Assembly: GCA_034411955.1 (NCBI GenBank) | Contig: DAOUMF010000116.1 | Location: 1 to 19,793, forward strand | Length of the DNA stretch: 19,793 nucleotides | Direction: 5' to 3' | DNA from: DAOUMF01 sp034411955 | GTDB lineage: Bacteria > Chloroflexota > Dehalococcoidia > SM23-28-2 > RBG-16-64-32 | Program-made: the position numbers and the translations under genes | Shown: positions 1 to 7,012 of the stretch, one piece after another | Numbering within the stretch: the stretch's first letter is position 1 | Layout: the number at the start of each line of letters is the position of its first letter | Notes under the pieces: model-generated | Told to the model about the DNA's origin: nothing | Databases searched by the model: none | What the model saw: the letters and a program-made list of their open reading frames with translations, nothing else

Positions 1-635
1 TCCCGGTACTGGGCGTGAGGGTTGAGGGAGCCGTGGTAGTGGTTCTTGACGGCGATGCGGCCGAACTGCTCCTTGGTGGTGCCGTAGCGCTGCATGTGCT
101 GCCGGGCGAAGGCGGCGTAGAAGTCCATGAACATGGAGCGCTTCTCGCCGGCTCCCTCGCCGATGGCGGCCTGCCCGCCGCCATCACCGCCGCTGGAGGC
201 CTTCATGGCGGCCTGCATCTGCTGTATCCACTCCACGTCCACGGCGGCGCCGATGGCGGCGAACGACTTGCGTTTGTCCTCGTGGTAGAGCTTCTCCACC
301 CCCACGGCCAGGGCCATGTCGTACATGCCGGAGGCGACGTACAGCCAGGCCAGGTGGAAGGCGGTGGAGGAGCTGGCGCAGGCGTTCTCGGTGTTGATGA
401 TGGGGATGCCGCCGATGCCCATCTCCCGCAGCACGACCTGACCGCGGATGCACTCCTGGCCGGTGACGAGGCCGGCGGCGGCGTTGCCAACGACGGCGGT
501 CTCGATCTTGGACTTGTCGATGCCGGCGCAGCCGAGGGCGGCGTCAACGGCCTCGCGGGTGAGGTCCTTCATGCTGCGGTCAAGGAACTTGCCGAACCGT
601 GTCATCCCAGCGCCGATGATAGCGACGTCCCTCAT
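1..635 (-). CDS. Thiolase (SCP-x / lipid-transfer type), N-terminal part, cut by window edge
   Basis: The reverse strand reads MRDVAIIGAGMTRFGKF from the ATG at 635 and stays open to base 1, giving about 211 residues. The catalytic region NTENACASSS is visible with nucleophilic Cys86, the position expected for the acyl-enzyme cysteine. The N-terminus (AIIGAGMTRFG) is typical of SCP-x-like thiolases or acetyl-CoA acetyltransferases, which are usually about 390 residues, so the C-terminal half with the His and second Cys lies outside. The start is supported by a strong AAGGAGGAG site just upstream. Known role of the family: thiolytic cleavage or Claisen condensation of acyl-CoAs; in bacteria members of this type often act with a separate DUF35 OB-fold partner, which would be off the left edge if present. 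Exact substrate cannot be told. Confidence 0.9.
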   Translation of the reverse strand, partial: MRDVAIIGAGMTRFGKFLDRSMKDLTREAVDAALGCAGIDKSKIETAVVGNAAAGLVTGQECIRGQVVLREMGIGGIPIINTENACASSSTAFHLAWLYVASGMYDMALAVGVEKLYHEDKRKSFAAIGAAVDVEWIQQMQAAMKASSGGDGGGQAAIGEGAGEKRSMFMDFYAAFARQHMQRYGTTKEQFGRIAVKNHYHGSLNPHAQYR

Positions 636-675
636 CGTCTCCTCCTTGACGGTTGCGTAAGGGTTACCCGCGCGC

Positions 676-704
676 AGTATACCGCAGGCGGGCGGCCTTT
701 ACCA
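676..704 (-). promoter_or_regulatory. Candidate sigma70-type promoter for the thiolase gene
   Basis: On the minus strand the -10 hexamer is TATACT (676-681), with a 17-base spacer to a poor -35 TGGTAA (699-704). It would give a leader of about 30 bases ending in a strong ribosome site. The -10 is five of six matches to consensus; the -35 is weak. Confidence 0.4.
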
Positions 705-719
705 GGATAGCGGCCGGCC

Positions 720-1433
720 CTACGAGCCGGCGGAATCTGTCGTCTCGTCGCCCGACACGCGGGCGGAGGCGATCGCCTCCGCAACGGCCTCTTCCATGGT
801 CTCCAGGCTGATGCGGCCGTTGAACACCTTCACCACCTTGCCGTTGGCGTCGACAAAGACGCTCACCGGCATGCCCAGGCCGCGGTACTCGTCGTACAGC
901 GTGTCGTCGGGGTCCATGCCGTTCACGGTGAAGCTGATCCCCGGCTCGCCGTTGACCTTCTCTATCTCGGCGAAGAAGGCCTTGGCCTGGTCGAGCGGCT
1001 CACGCCTGTTGACGGTGATGATGGCCAGGTCGTCCTCGTGCCGGTCCAGGAGCTCCTGCATCTCGGGGAGCTCCTCTCGGCAGGGGCCGCACCAGCTGGC
1101 CCAGAAGTTGACGTAGACGGGCTTGCCGCGAAAGTCGCTGAGGCGGTGGCGGGCGCCGTCGAAGTCCGATATCTCGAAGTCGGGTGCCAGACTACCCTCC
1201 CTGGGCGCCACATCGAGGTCCTCCTGGCCGGCGCCCCGCGGCGGATCGAGAACAAGCGCGTCCTCGATCCGGATGCCCGTCTCCGTGGTGCCGCCTCCCT
1301 GGCTACCGAGCACTCCGGCCAGGAAGAGGATCGCCACCACGACGCCCACTATGACCACCAGGCCGGCCAGGGCCGTGAGGCGCCCCTGGAGGTTCCGCCC
1401 ACCACTCCTGTGGTTGCCCTTCCCCTCCGCCAC
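720..1433 (-). CDS. Membrane-anchored TlpA/ResA-like thioredoxin
   Basis: A 237-residue protein starting at GTG 1433, one base after the ccdA stop codon, so probably translationally coupled to it. Residues about 19-43 are a strongly hydrophobic anchor (ALAGLVVIVGVVVAILFLAG) preceded by basic residues, predicting an inside N-terminus and an extracytoplasmic domain. The redox site is FWASWCGPCREE, with Cys115 and Cys118 in the WCGPC motif of TlpA/ResA/DsbE proteins. A cis-Pro-containing segment (GMPVSVFVD) follows, as expected for the fold. Known role: reducing apocytochrome c haem-site cysteines or other exported disulfides, using electrons delivered by CcdA. The adjacent CcdA gene fits this. 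No cytochrome maturation genes are in the window, so the actual client is unknown. Confidence 0.93.
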   Translation of the reverse strand: MAEGKGNHRSGGRNLQGRLTALAGLVVIVGVVVAILFLAGVLGSQGGGTTETGIRIEDALVLDPPRGAGQEDLDVAPREGSLAPDFEISDFDGARHRLSDFRGKPVYVNFWASWCGPCREELPEMQELLDRHEDDLAIITVNRREPLDQAKAFFAEIEKVNGEPGISFTVNGMDPDDTLYDEYRGLGMPVSVFVDANGKVVKVFNGRISLETMEEAVAEAIASARVSGDETTDSAGS

Positions 1434-1434
1434 C

Positions 1435-2274
1435 CTACGCCTCCGCCGACAGGTCTCCCAGAAAGCCGAAGTTGAACAGGCTGTTGAGGTTGATCAGGCT
1501 GTTGGTGAAGATGAGGATGCCGACGATGATGAGGAGGGTGCCGCTGGCATAGTTGATTATTCCCATGTAGCGCTTCAGCCAGTTGAAGGCAGGCCTCACA
1601 GAGTTGAACGCCAGACCCATCGCCAGGAAGGGGATCGACAGCCCGGCAGAGTACACGGCGAGCAGGATCACGCCCTGCCAGACGCTGGCGCTGGCGGCGG
1701 AGAGGGCCAGCACGGCGCCCAGGGTGGGGCCTATGCATGGGCTCCAGCCCGCGGAGAACGAGGACCCGACGATGAAGGAGCGTGTGTAGCCGACCTTGTC
1801 GCCGGTCTTGAGGTTGAGACGGCGCTCCTGCTCCAGGAAGGGGATGGTGATGACCCCGCTGAGGTGGAGGCCCAGGACGATGAGCGCTCCTCCCGCCACC
1901 TTCAGGATGATGTCCTGCTGGTCGCGGATGAAGAACTCATTGCCGCCGCCCAGGAAGAAGCCCAGCAGCCCGATGGATGCCCCGAAGGCGATGAAGATCA
2001 ACGAGAACCCCGTGACAAAGGCGACAGCGTGCAGGAACGGCGACGGTGAAGGTCGGGCAAGCTCGGCCGGGCCTCCTCTCATCGTTGCCACGGCGGTACT
2101 GCCCGAGCCGCTCCCCGTGGCCGCCGTCGCCGCCACCGGCGAATCGATCGCTGACCCCGTGAGGTATCCCAGATACGCCGGGATGAGGGGCAGCACGCAC
2201 GGCGAGGCGACGGAGAGCAGCCCCGCCGCAAAAGCCACGAATATGCTAATGCCGCCGATCTCGAAGATGCCCAT
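1435..2274 (-). CDS. ccdA: CcdA-family transmembrane thiol-disulfide electron carrier
   Basis: A 279-residue polytopic membrane protein. The two conserved transmembrane cysteines are visible: Cys26 in SVASPCVLPLIPAYLGYLTG and Cys180 in GWSPCIGPTLGAV. These are the hallmarks of CcdA/DsbD beta-domain proteins, which move reducing equivalents from cytoplasmic thioredoxin to extracytoplasmic TlpA-like partners. Six hydrophobic segments can be traced. A low-complexity Gly/Ser/Ala/Thr insert (about residues 45-75) makes the first loop longer than in compact CcdA proteins. The partner thioredoxin follows after a single base. The start ATG at 2274 gives a sensible N-terminus (MGIFEIGGISIFVAFAAGLLS), but the ribosome site is weak. 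Confidence 0.92.
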   Translation of the reverse strand: MGIFEIGGISIFVAFAAGLLSVASPCVLPLIPAYLGYLTGSAIDSPVAATAATGSGSGSTAVATMRGGPAELARPSPSPFLHAVAFVTGFSLIFIAFGASIGLLGFFLGGGNEFFIRDQQDIILKVAGGALIVLGLHLSGVITIPFLEQERRLNLKTGDKVGYTRSFIVGSSFSAGWSPCIGPTLGAVLALSAASASVWQGVILLAVYSAGLSIPFLAMGLAFNSVRPAFNWLKRYMGIINYASGTLLIIVGILIFTNSLINLNSLFNFGFLGDLSAEA

Positions 2275-2299
2275 CGCTATCGTCTACGCCCTGCCTTCC

Positions 2300-2329
2300 A
2301 TCATAGATTGCCCCGCTGAAGGGCCGCAA
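2300..2329 (-). promoter_or_regulatory. Candidate promoter for ccdA-tlpA
   Basis: The minus strand reads TTGCGG (2324-2329), an 18-base spacer and TATGAT (2300-2305). The -10 matches consensus at five of six positions. The transcript would start about 20 bases before the ccdA ATG, so ccdA could be expressed separately from the upstream glutaredoxin-like gene. Confidence 0.35.
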
Positions 2330-2400
2330 CCAAGGCCTGTTGACGGGGCGAACCCGTCTGTGACGAGCGCTGGAAGCAGGTCCGTTCTCACGCTTTCACC

Positions 2401-2487
2401 TGTGTCATCCTGAGCCCTTCGCACTGTGTCATTCTGAGCGAAGCGAAGAATCTAGGCCCCGCTCAGGATGAACTCCGCGAGGAATCT
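2401..2487. repeat. Intergenic 'TCATCCTGAGC / GCGAAGAATCT' repeat element
   Basis: The block contains two near-identical direct copies, TGTGTCATCCTGAGC (2401-2415) and TGTGTCATTCTGAGC (2425-2439). It also contains a perfect 11-base inverted repeat, TCATCCTGAGC (2405-2415) against GCTCAGGATGA (2461-2471). A second direct pair is GCGAAGAATCT (2443-2453) and GCGAGGAATCT (2477-2487). This is the make-up of a dispersed palindromic intergenic repeat. It overlaps the 3' end of the small membrane reading frame before ccdA. Just left of it, 2342-2358 forms a 6-base-pair GACGGG/CCCGTC hairpin. Otherwise 2275-2462 holds only the ccdA promoter candidate. Confidence 0.7.
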
Positions 2488-2655
2488 GTCGTTGGCGCCT
2501 GCCGCCTCCTCAGGAAGAACACGTCCTGGAAGCTGAGACGCATCAGCCACACCGCGGCCAGGCCGCTGGCGCCCACCCACAGGATGTTGAGCAGGTGGCT
2601 ATCGCTGGCGACGCTTGGGGGCTGCCCGGCTCCCCTTAGGTGATCTCTCAGCCAT
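2463..2655 (-). pseudogene. Small basic/membrane protein, apparently frameshifted
   Basis: A start ATG at 2655, with GGAAGG five bases upstream, lies inside the last codons of the glutaredoxin-like gene and opens MAERSPKGSRAAPKRRQR before a TAG at 2599-2601. In a neighbouring frame, without any good start of its own, the sequence continues LLNILWVGASGLAAVWLMRLS and FQDVFFLRRRQAP to a TGA at 2463-2465. Joined by a one-base shift near 2600 the two parts would make a roughly 60-residue protein with a basic N-terminus and one membrane segment. The last residues come from the intergenic repeat. I do not recognise a family. Alternatives are a sequencing error, a decayed gene, or two unrelated open frames. 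Confidence 0.35.
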
Positions 2656-2860
2656 GCTCGCCTTCCCAGCCGATCTCCACATCCCCCTCGCCCCAGATGA
2701 TGATGGGCACGGTGAAGGCGTACTTCAGGGCCTCTTCCCACCACTCCTCGTTCTCGTCCACCTGCCTCTCCTCGAACCCGATGCCGCGTTCGGTGAGAGC
2801 GGCGCGGGCCCTGTCGCAGGTAGGACAATTGCCGAGGGTGTACATTATGACACCGCTCAC
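2648..2860 (-). CDS. Small glutaredoxin-like protein with CPTC motif
   Basis: A 70-residue protein from GTG 2860, with GGAGG five bases upstream. It reads VIMYTLGNCPTCDRARAALTERGIGFEERQV in two pieces, with Cys12 and Cys15 forming a CPTC redox motif right after a first beta strand, as in glutaredoxins and NrdH-type redoxins. The cis-Pro position is in FTVPIIIW. It lacks the usual C-terminal helix and ends at EGEHG, a little shorter than the typical 75-85 residues. The likely role is a cytoplasmic dithiol reductant. Its placement on the same strand ahead of ccdA-tlpA suggests a thiol-redox cluster, but a repeat and a possible internal promoter separate them. Confidence 0.8.
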   Translation of the reverse strand: MSGVIMYTLGNCPTCDRARAALTERGIGFEERQVDENEEWWEEALKYAFTVPIIIWGEGDVEIGWEGEHG

Positions 2861-2879
2861 GGGGGCCTCCTAGCTGCCT

Positions 2880-2908
2880 ATTCTAGCATCGATGCCGCGC
2901 GTCCTGAA
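2880..2908 (-). promoter_or_regulatory. Extended -10 promoter candidate for the glutaredoxin-like gene
   Basis: The minus strand has TTCAGG (2903-2908), a 17-base spacer and TAGAAT (2880-2885), preceded by TGC to make an extended -10. The predicted leader is short, about 12-15 bases, containing the GGAGG site. Confidence 0.45.
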
Positions 2909-2945
2909 GCGAAACACCGCCGGGCCGCACCCGCGCCTCCCGAAA

Positions 2946-4328
2946 TCAGACCCCGATGCGCTTCCAGCGTCCCTGGCGGAAGCGGAGGAACATCAGCAGG
3001 GCGCGGCTGTTTATGTCCATGACGGCCGCAGCCCAGGCGCCGGGCACTCCGAAGCCGACCACCATTGCCAACAGGTAGGCGGGGACGAGGCGGACCCCCC
3101 AGACGCCCGCGGTCATGATGGCCAGGACGGAGCGGGTATCACCGGCGCCGCGCAGGGCCCCGCCCAGCGACAGGCTCACCGCCATCGCTGGCAGTGCGAA
3201 CCCAAAGATGAGGAGCAGCTTGCGCCCGATGTCCACCACGTCATCGTCGTTGATGAACAGCCGGGTAATGGGTCCCCCGAAGATCATCAGGAGTATCCCG
3301 GTAGCCGTCATGAAGACGAAGGCGATGCGGGCCGCCGAGGCGGCCGCCTTCTCCGCCAGATCCGCGCGCCCCGCCCCCAGGCCCTGCCCCACCAGGGTGG
3401 CGGCGGCGACGCCCAGGCCGAACCCCGGCTGGAAGCTGAGCCCTTCGATACGCAGGGCGACCTGATGGGCGGCCAGGGCCGTCGTCCCCAGGGTGGCAAT
3501 GATGCGCGTGTAGAGCAGGAAGGCCATCTGGAACTGGAGCTGCTCAGCCCCCGATGGCACGCCGACTATGAGGACGCGGCCCGTCTCCGCCCGCTCGACG
3601 GACAGCGCCTTGGACAGGTGTAGGTGAAGGGCGCCCCTTCCTCTCATGAGGAAGCCCAAGACAAGGGAAACACCGGCCAGGGCGGCGGCCAGGTAGCCCA
3701 GTCCGGAGCCGCGCACGCCGTACTCCGGGAACGGTCCGGGGCCGTTGATCAGGACGTATGCCACCACGCCGTTGACGAGGTTGACCACTAGCATGATCAG
3801 CATGGGGGTGCGGGTATCGCCGGCGCCCTGGAGGCAGGCGTTGCCGGCGTACAGGATGGTGTAGAAGGGGATACCGAAGGCGGCGGCCTGCATGTAGAGG
3901 ACTCCCTCGTCCAGCGCCCTGGGCTCCGCCCCCATGATGCGGAGCATGGGAGCCGCCGCTACGAAGAACACCACTGCCATGACCACTCCCCAGATGAGAG
4001 CCAGCATCTGAGTAGCGCGCAAGGTAGCGTTAGCCTGCTCGGGACGGCCAGCGCCCACGTTGCGGGCCACCACCGCGGTGCCCCCTATGCCGATGGCGAA
4101 CATCCCGGATAGAGGGAACCAGTACAGTATCGACGCCAGGCCCACTCCGGCCAGGGCGTCTTCCCCCAAGTGGCCCACCAGGAACGTGTCCACCAACTGG
4201 ACGGTGGTGAAGCTCACCTGCTGGATGACCACCGGCCAGGCCAGGCGGATGACGGATCTGGTCAGGTTCGACTCATCCAGTACCGCGGGTGCGGGTGCGG
4301 CTACATCATCTTCGGCGTCGGCGGACAT
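2946..4328 (-). CDS. MATE-family multidrug/sodium antiporter
   Basis: A 460-residue integral membrane protein with about twelve hydrophobic segments arranged as two similar halves. The start ATG at 4328 is preceded by an AGAGGGAG ribosome site. Family-typical pieces are visible in both halves: LAWPVVIQQVSFTTVQLVDT with FLVGHLGEDALAGVGLA near the N-terminus, and GAGDTRTPMLIM in the first half mirrored by GALRGAGDTRSVLAIM in the second. Length and internal symmetry match the DinF/NorM-like MATE family, which exports organic cations or other small molecules in exchange for Na+ or H+. The N-terminus carries an acidic, Ala/Pro-rich tail of about 20 residues. The substrate cannot be inferred, and it appears to be a single-gene unit. 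Confidence 0.93.
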   Translation of the reverse strand: MSADAEDDVAAPAPAVLDESNLTRSVIRLAWPVVIQQVSFTTVQLVDTFLVGHLGEDALAGVGLASILYWFPLSGMFAIGIGGTAVVARNVGAGRPEQANATLRATQMLALIWGVVMAVVFFVAAAPMLRIMGAEPRALDEGVLYMQAAAFGIPFYTILYAGNACLQGAGDTRTPMLIMLVVNLVNGVVAYVLINGPGPFPEYGVRGSGLGYLAAALAGVSLVLGFLMRGRGALHLHLSKALSVERAETGRVLIVGVPSGAEQLQFQMAFLLYTRIIATLGTTALAAHQVALRIEGLSFQPGFGLGVAAATLVGQGLGAGRADLAEKAAASAARIAFVFMTATGILLMIFGGPITRLFINDDDVVDIGRKLLLIFGFALPAMAVSLSLGGALRGAGDTRSVLAIMTAGVWGVRLVPAYLLAMVVGFGVPGAWAAAVMDINSRALLMFLRFRQGRWKRIGV

Positions 4329-4363
4329 ACTCCCTCTGCGATGTCGAAACGGGGGGCGCCTTC

Positions 4364-4372
4364 ATTATGGCA
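4364..4372 (-). promoter_or_regulatory. Extended -10 promoter candidate for the MATE gene
   Basis: The minus strand reads TGC followed by CATAAT (-10 at 4364-4369), about 36 bases before the start codon. No good -35 sits at 17-18 bases, so the extended TGN element would have to compensate. Confidence 0.3.
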
Positions 4373-4425
4373 AACGCTTCCCTTTGCCGGAAGGCTAGTT
4401 GGCGTGCCTTCGCGCGTCTCGGCCG

Positions 4426-4434
4426 TGCTATTAT
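4426..4434 (+). promoter_or_regulatory. Extended -10 promoter candidate for the methyltransferase unit
   Basis: The plus strand reads TGC then TATTAT (4429-4434), diverging from the MATE promoter candidate. No convincing -35 is present. The transcript would have a leader of about 130 bases before the methyltransferase start at 4573. Confidence 0.35.
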
Positions 4435-4494
4435 GTTTTCTGCCCTGCGCCTTTGGGAAGATGGACTCGATGGACGTTGTCGCGGAGGAGGTTC

Positions 4495-4557
4495 ATGCGC
4501 CCCCACGCCGCCCGTAAGGTCCGCGGAGGCCAGGGACGCTGGCGCGAGACGGAGTAG
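4495..4557 (+). CDS. Possible 20-codon leader peptide upstream of the methyltransferase
   Basis: An ATG at 4495 preceded by GGAGGAGG (4484-4491) opens MRPHAARKVRGGQGRWRETE and stops at TAG 4555-4557, 15 bases before the methyltransferase ATG. The peptide is highly basic. The ribosome site is stronger than that of the following gene, which is the only reason to take it seriously. It has no homology I recognise and could be chance. Confidence 0.25.
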   Translation: MRPHAARKVRGGQGRWRETE

Positions 4558-4572
4558 CCAGAGAGAGGACTG

Positions 4573-5214
4573 ATGGCCAATCAGCGGCGGGGACACAGGT
4601 GGTTCGCTTCCATCTACGACTGGATGCAGGCTTCCGCTGAGCGGTCGTACATGAGGTCAATACGGGAGGAGATCGTAGGCGGAGCCAGGGGCCGGGTGCT
4701 GGAGGTGGGTGCGGGCACCGGGGCCAGCTTCCCCTACTACAACGATCACGCTAAGGAGATCATCGCCACGGACCCGGACCCCTACATGCTGGAGCGGGCC
4801 AGGCGGCGCCTCAAAGAAGCCGGACGCCCCATCGAGTTGCAGAAGGCCTGGGCCGAGGAGCTGCCCTTCGATGATGCCTCGTTCGATACGGTGGTGAGTA
4901 CGGCTGTGATGTGCACCGTGAACGACCCGCGGCGAGCGCTCTCGGAGGTGCGGCGCGTGCTGAAACCTTCGGGTGAGCTGCGACTGTATGAGCACGTCCG
5001 CTACGACAACCCCTTCGGCGCGTTTTGCCAGTATCTGGCCACGCCTCTGTGGCTCTGGTTCGGTGCCGGCTGTCACCCCAACCGGGATATCGCCCGCCTG
5101 GTCCGCGAGGCCGGGTTTGAGTTCCAGCGGCTGGAGCTCTCCAAACCGGAGCCTCCCATACCGCCGATGGTCATCACCCGCCCGCGCATCGCAGGCGTCG
5201 CCAGGCCCGCCTAG
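4573..5214 (+). CDS. Class I SAM-dependent methyltransferase (type 11/UbiE-like)
   Basis: A 213-residue protein with the Rossmann methyltransferase motifs in order. Motif I is VLEVGAGTGASF (about residues 42-53), followed by the acidic ribose-binding strand end IIATDPDPYMLERARRRL. ELPFDDASFDTVVSTAVMC and the motif ALSEVRRVLKPSGELRLYEHVR come next. The C-terminal half has a GAGCHPNRDIARLVREAGF segment, reminiscent of the small lipid or thiol methyltransferases related to UbiE and METTL7. The start ATG at 4573 follows GAGAGAGGA. The gene ends 12 bases before an FAD-dependent oxidoreductase, so they are likely co-transcribed and could act in one pathway. The methyl acceptor is unknown. Confidence 0.9.
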   Translation: MANQRRGHRWFASIYDWMQASAERSYMRSIREEIVGGARGRVLEVGAGTGASFPYYNDHAKEIIATDPDPYMLERARRRLKEAGRPIELQKAWAEELPFDDASFDTVVSTAVMCTVNDPRRALSEVRRVLKPSGELRLYEHVRYDNPFGAFCQYLATPLWLWFGAGCHPNRDIARLVREAGFEFQRLELSKPEPPIPPMVITRPRIAGVARPA

Positions 5215-5226
5215 GAGGGGCCGCCC

Positions 5227-6504
5227 TTGGCTGAGCTTTCGGGACGCCACGTCCTCCTGCCGCAGTCTCGCCTGGCCATCGTGGCCGAGCCCGACGTGCT
5301 CGTGGTGGGTGGGGGCTCGGCCGGTTTGGCCGCGGCCACTGCGGCCGCCCGCAGCGGTGCCGACGTGATGTTGGTGGAGCGCTTCGGTTACCTGGGGGGC
5401 CTGGCCAGCGGCGGCCTCATCATTCTCCTCCTGACCATGGACGACGGTGGCGGCCGCCAGGCGGTGGCTGGCCTCTGCCAGGAGATCGTCGACCGGATGG
5501 AGCGTCGAGGCGCCGTTCACTACCCGCCCAGGGATCAGTGGAACGACCGGGACCCGCAGCTCGTGGAGCGCTACGCCCGCTGGGGGCTCGTCTGGGGCCG
5601 CGGTCCCCACCGTGTACGCTACTCCGTGGCCTTCGAGCCCCACGAGTTCGTCTTCGCCGCCGACGAGATGCTGCGGGAGGCCCGCGTCCGCGCCCTGTTC
5701 CACACCTGGGCCTGCGAGCCGGTGGTGGAAGACGGCGCCGTCAAGGCGGTGGTTATCCACAACAAGGCTGGCCGGCAAGCCATCGTGCCTCGGATGGTCA
5801 TCGACACCAGCGGCGACGGCGACCTGTTCGCCGCCGCCGGGGAGCCGTTCGAGCTGGAGCGTGTCCACCCCTGGCTGTGGTTCCTCATGAGCAACGTGGG
5901 CGACCTGGAGGAGGCGTTCCAGGGACACAAGGGGCTCTTCTTCCACACACTGGGCGATGGACGCGTCCTGGTGCCCTGGGGCGGCGAGGCGCGCACCCAG
6001 CGCCGCATCGACCCCACCGACCCGCAGGAGGTCTCGGAGGCGCTGACCGAGTGCCGTCAGATGGTGTGGGAGGAGGCGGCCCGACTGCGGGCATCGCTGC
6101 CGGCTTTCCACGACGCCTACGTCTCCCTCATCGCCGACCAGTTGGGGGTCACCGAGTCCCGGCGTCTCCAGGGCGAGTACGTCATGTCCCGCGATGATCT
6201 GGACCGGCATTTCCCGGACGTGGTGGCGCGTACCGGCCACTGGACCAAGTACGAGTGCGTCTACAACATCCCCTATCGCAGCCTGCTGCCCAAGGGGCTG
6301 ACGAACCTGCTGACGGCGGGTCGCTGCATCTCCGTCGACCACCGGGTGCACCACGCCACCAAGGAGATTCCAGCCTGCATGGCGACCGGCGAGGCGGCGG
6401 GGACTGCCGCCGCCATGGCCGTGCAGGCTGGCCTGGGGGTGAAGGATATAGACGTACAGGAACTCCAGCAGCGCCTGCGGCGGCAGGGGGCGATTCTGGA
6501 GTGA
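5227..6504 (+). CDS. FAD-dependent oxidoreductase (FAD_oxidored type)
   Basis: A 425-residue flavoprotein starting at TTG 5227, with AGGAGGGG about six bases upstream. The dinucleotide-binding motif VLVVGGGSAGLAAATAAARSG sits at residues 24-44 and leads to an acidic end of strand two at MLVER. The second FAD contact region VIDTSGDGDLFAAAG is also present. The C-terminal cofactor loop reads LLTAGRCISVDHRVHHATKE followed by IPACMATGEAAGTAAAMAV. This combination is characteristic of the FAD_oxidored family (PF12831), whose members are mostly uncharacterised oxidoreductases. The very similar start of other families (succinate dehydrogenase, thiazole synthase-like) is less likely because of the C-terminal motif. 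The neighbouring methyltransferase suggests a two-step modification of a small molecule, but this is only context. Confidence 0.88.
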   Translation: MAELSGRHVLLPQSRLAIVAEPDVLVVGGGSAGLAAATAAARSGADVMLVERFGYLGGLASGGLIILLLTMDDGGGRQAVAGLCQEIVDRMERRGAVHYPPRDQWNDRDPQLVERYARWGLVWGRGPHRVRYSVAFEPHEFVFAADEMLREARVRALFHTWACEPVVEDGAVKAVVIHNKAGRQAIVPRMVIDTSGDGDLFAAAGEPFELERVHPWLWFLMSNVGDLEEAFQGHKGLFFHTLGDGRVLVPWGGEARTQRRIDPTDPQEVSEALTECRQMVWEEAARLRASLPAFHDAYVSLIADQLGVTESRRLQGEYVMSRDDLDRHFPDVVARTGHWTKYECVYNIPYRSLLPKGLTNLLTAGRCISVDHRVHHATKEIPACMATGEAAGTAAAMAVQAGLGVKDIDVQELQQRLRRQGAILE

Positions 6505-6511
6505 GGGAGAG

Positions 6512-6940
6512 CTACTCCGTGAGGCGCTCTTCGAGCTCACGCAGACGGCGTACCACGGTCTCCAGCACCGCCATGGCGATCTCCGCGTCCGTGCTGAGCT
6601 CGGCGCGGAAGTCCCAGCCGGTCATCGCCAGGCAGTCTGTGTCCGCTACTGCGCGCACGGTGGCCGAGCGGGCCTGCCCCTCGAACAGGGCCATCTCACC
6701 GAAGAATTCGCCCGGGCCCAGGGTGGCCAGCACCTGCGGCTTGCCGCCCGCCTCGCCGCGCACTACCTCCACCTTCCCCGACGTGATCACGAAGAAGCCG
6801 GCCGGCTGGTCCTTCTCCTTGACGATAGCCTCCCCCGCCCTGAATGAGCGGGGCACCATCAGCTTGGACAGCCGTTTCAGGTGCTTGCTAGCCAGGTCGG
6901 AGAAAATGGGCACGCTTGCCAGGATCTCTTCTCGGTTCAT
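6512..6940 (-). CDS. Stand-alone cyclic-nucleotide-binding domain protein
   Basis: A 142-residue protein that is essentially one cNMP-binding domain. The phosphate-binding cassette reads FFGEMALFEGQARSATVRA (residues 79-97), with Glu82 and Arg91 in the ligand-binding positions, so nucleotide binding looks intact. The N-terminus (EEILASVPIFSDLASKHLKRLS) is the usual lead-in helix. The C-terminus ends in a short helix (VLETVVRRLRELEERLTE) and there is no helix-turn-helix, so it is not a Crp/Fnr transcription factor. Such single-domain proteins are thought to act through partner proteins. It converges with the FAD oxidoreductase (7 bases apart) and diverges from the patatin gene. Confidence 0.88.
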   Translation of the reverse strand: MNREEILASVPIFSDLASKHLKRLSKLMVPRSFRAGEAIVKEKDQPAGFFVITSGKVEVVRGEAGGKPQVLATLGPGEFFGEMALFEGQARSATVRAVADTDCLAMTGWDFRAELSTDAEIAMAVLETVVRRLRELEERLTE

Positions 6941-6983
6941 TGGGGGCCTGTCCTTCCGGCGGATGAGCTCGTCAGCTTACGGC

Positions 6984-7012
6984 ATTCTAATCAACTCTCG
7001 TGAGCTCGTCAA
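6984..7012 (-). promoter_or_regulatory. Strong sigma70-type promoter for the cNMP-domain gene
   Basis: The minus strand has TTGACG (7007-7012), exactly 17 bases and TAGAAT (6984-6989). Five of six bases match consensus in each hexamer. The predicted start point is about 37 bases before the ATG at 6940. The -35 box overlaps the first codons of the patatin frame if that gene starts at 7000. Confidence 0.65.

Noticed and set aside
1123..2049. A 308-codon plus-strand frame opposite tlpA and ccdA
   Set aside because: Antisense shadow of two genes with clear cysteine motifs; no ribosome site or domain.
4657..6540. A 627-codon minus-strand open frame opposite the methyltransferase and FAD oxidoreductase genes
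   Set aside because: It is antisense to two clear enzymes with conserved motifs. Its His/Gly/Val-rich composition is typical of the mirror frame in GC-rich DNA, and no domain is visible.
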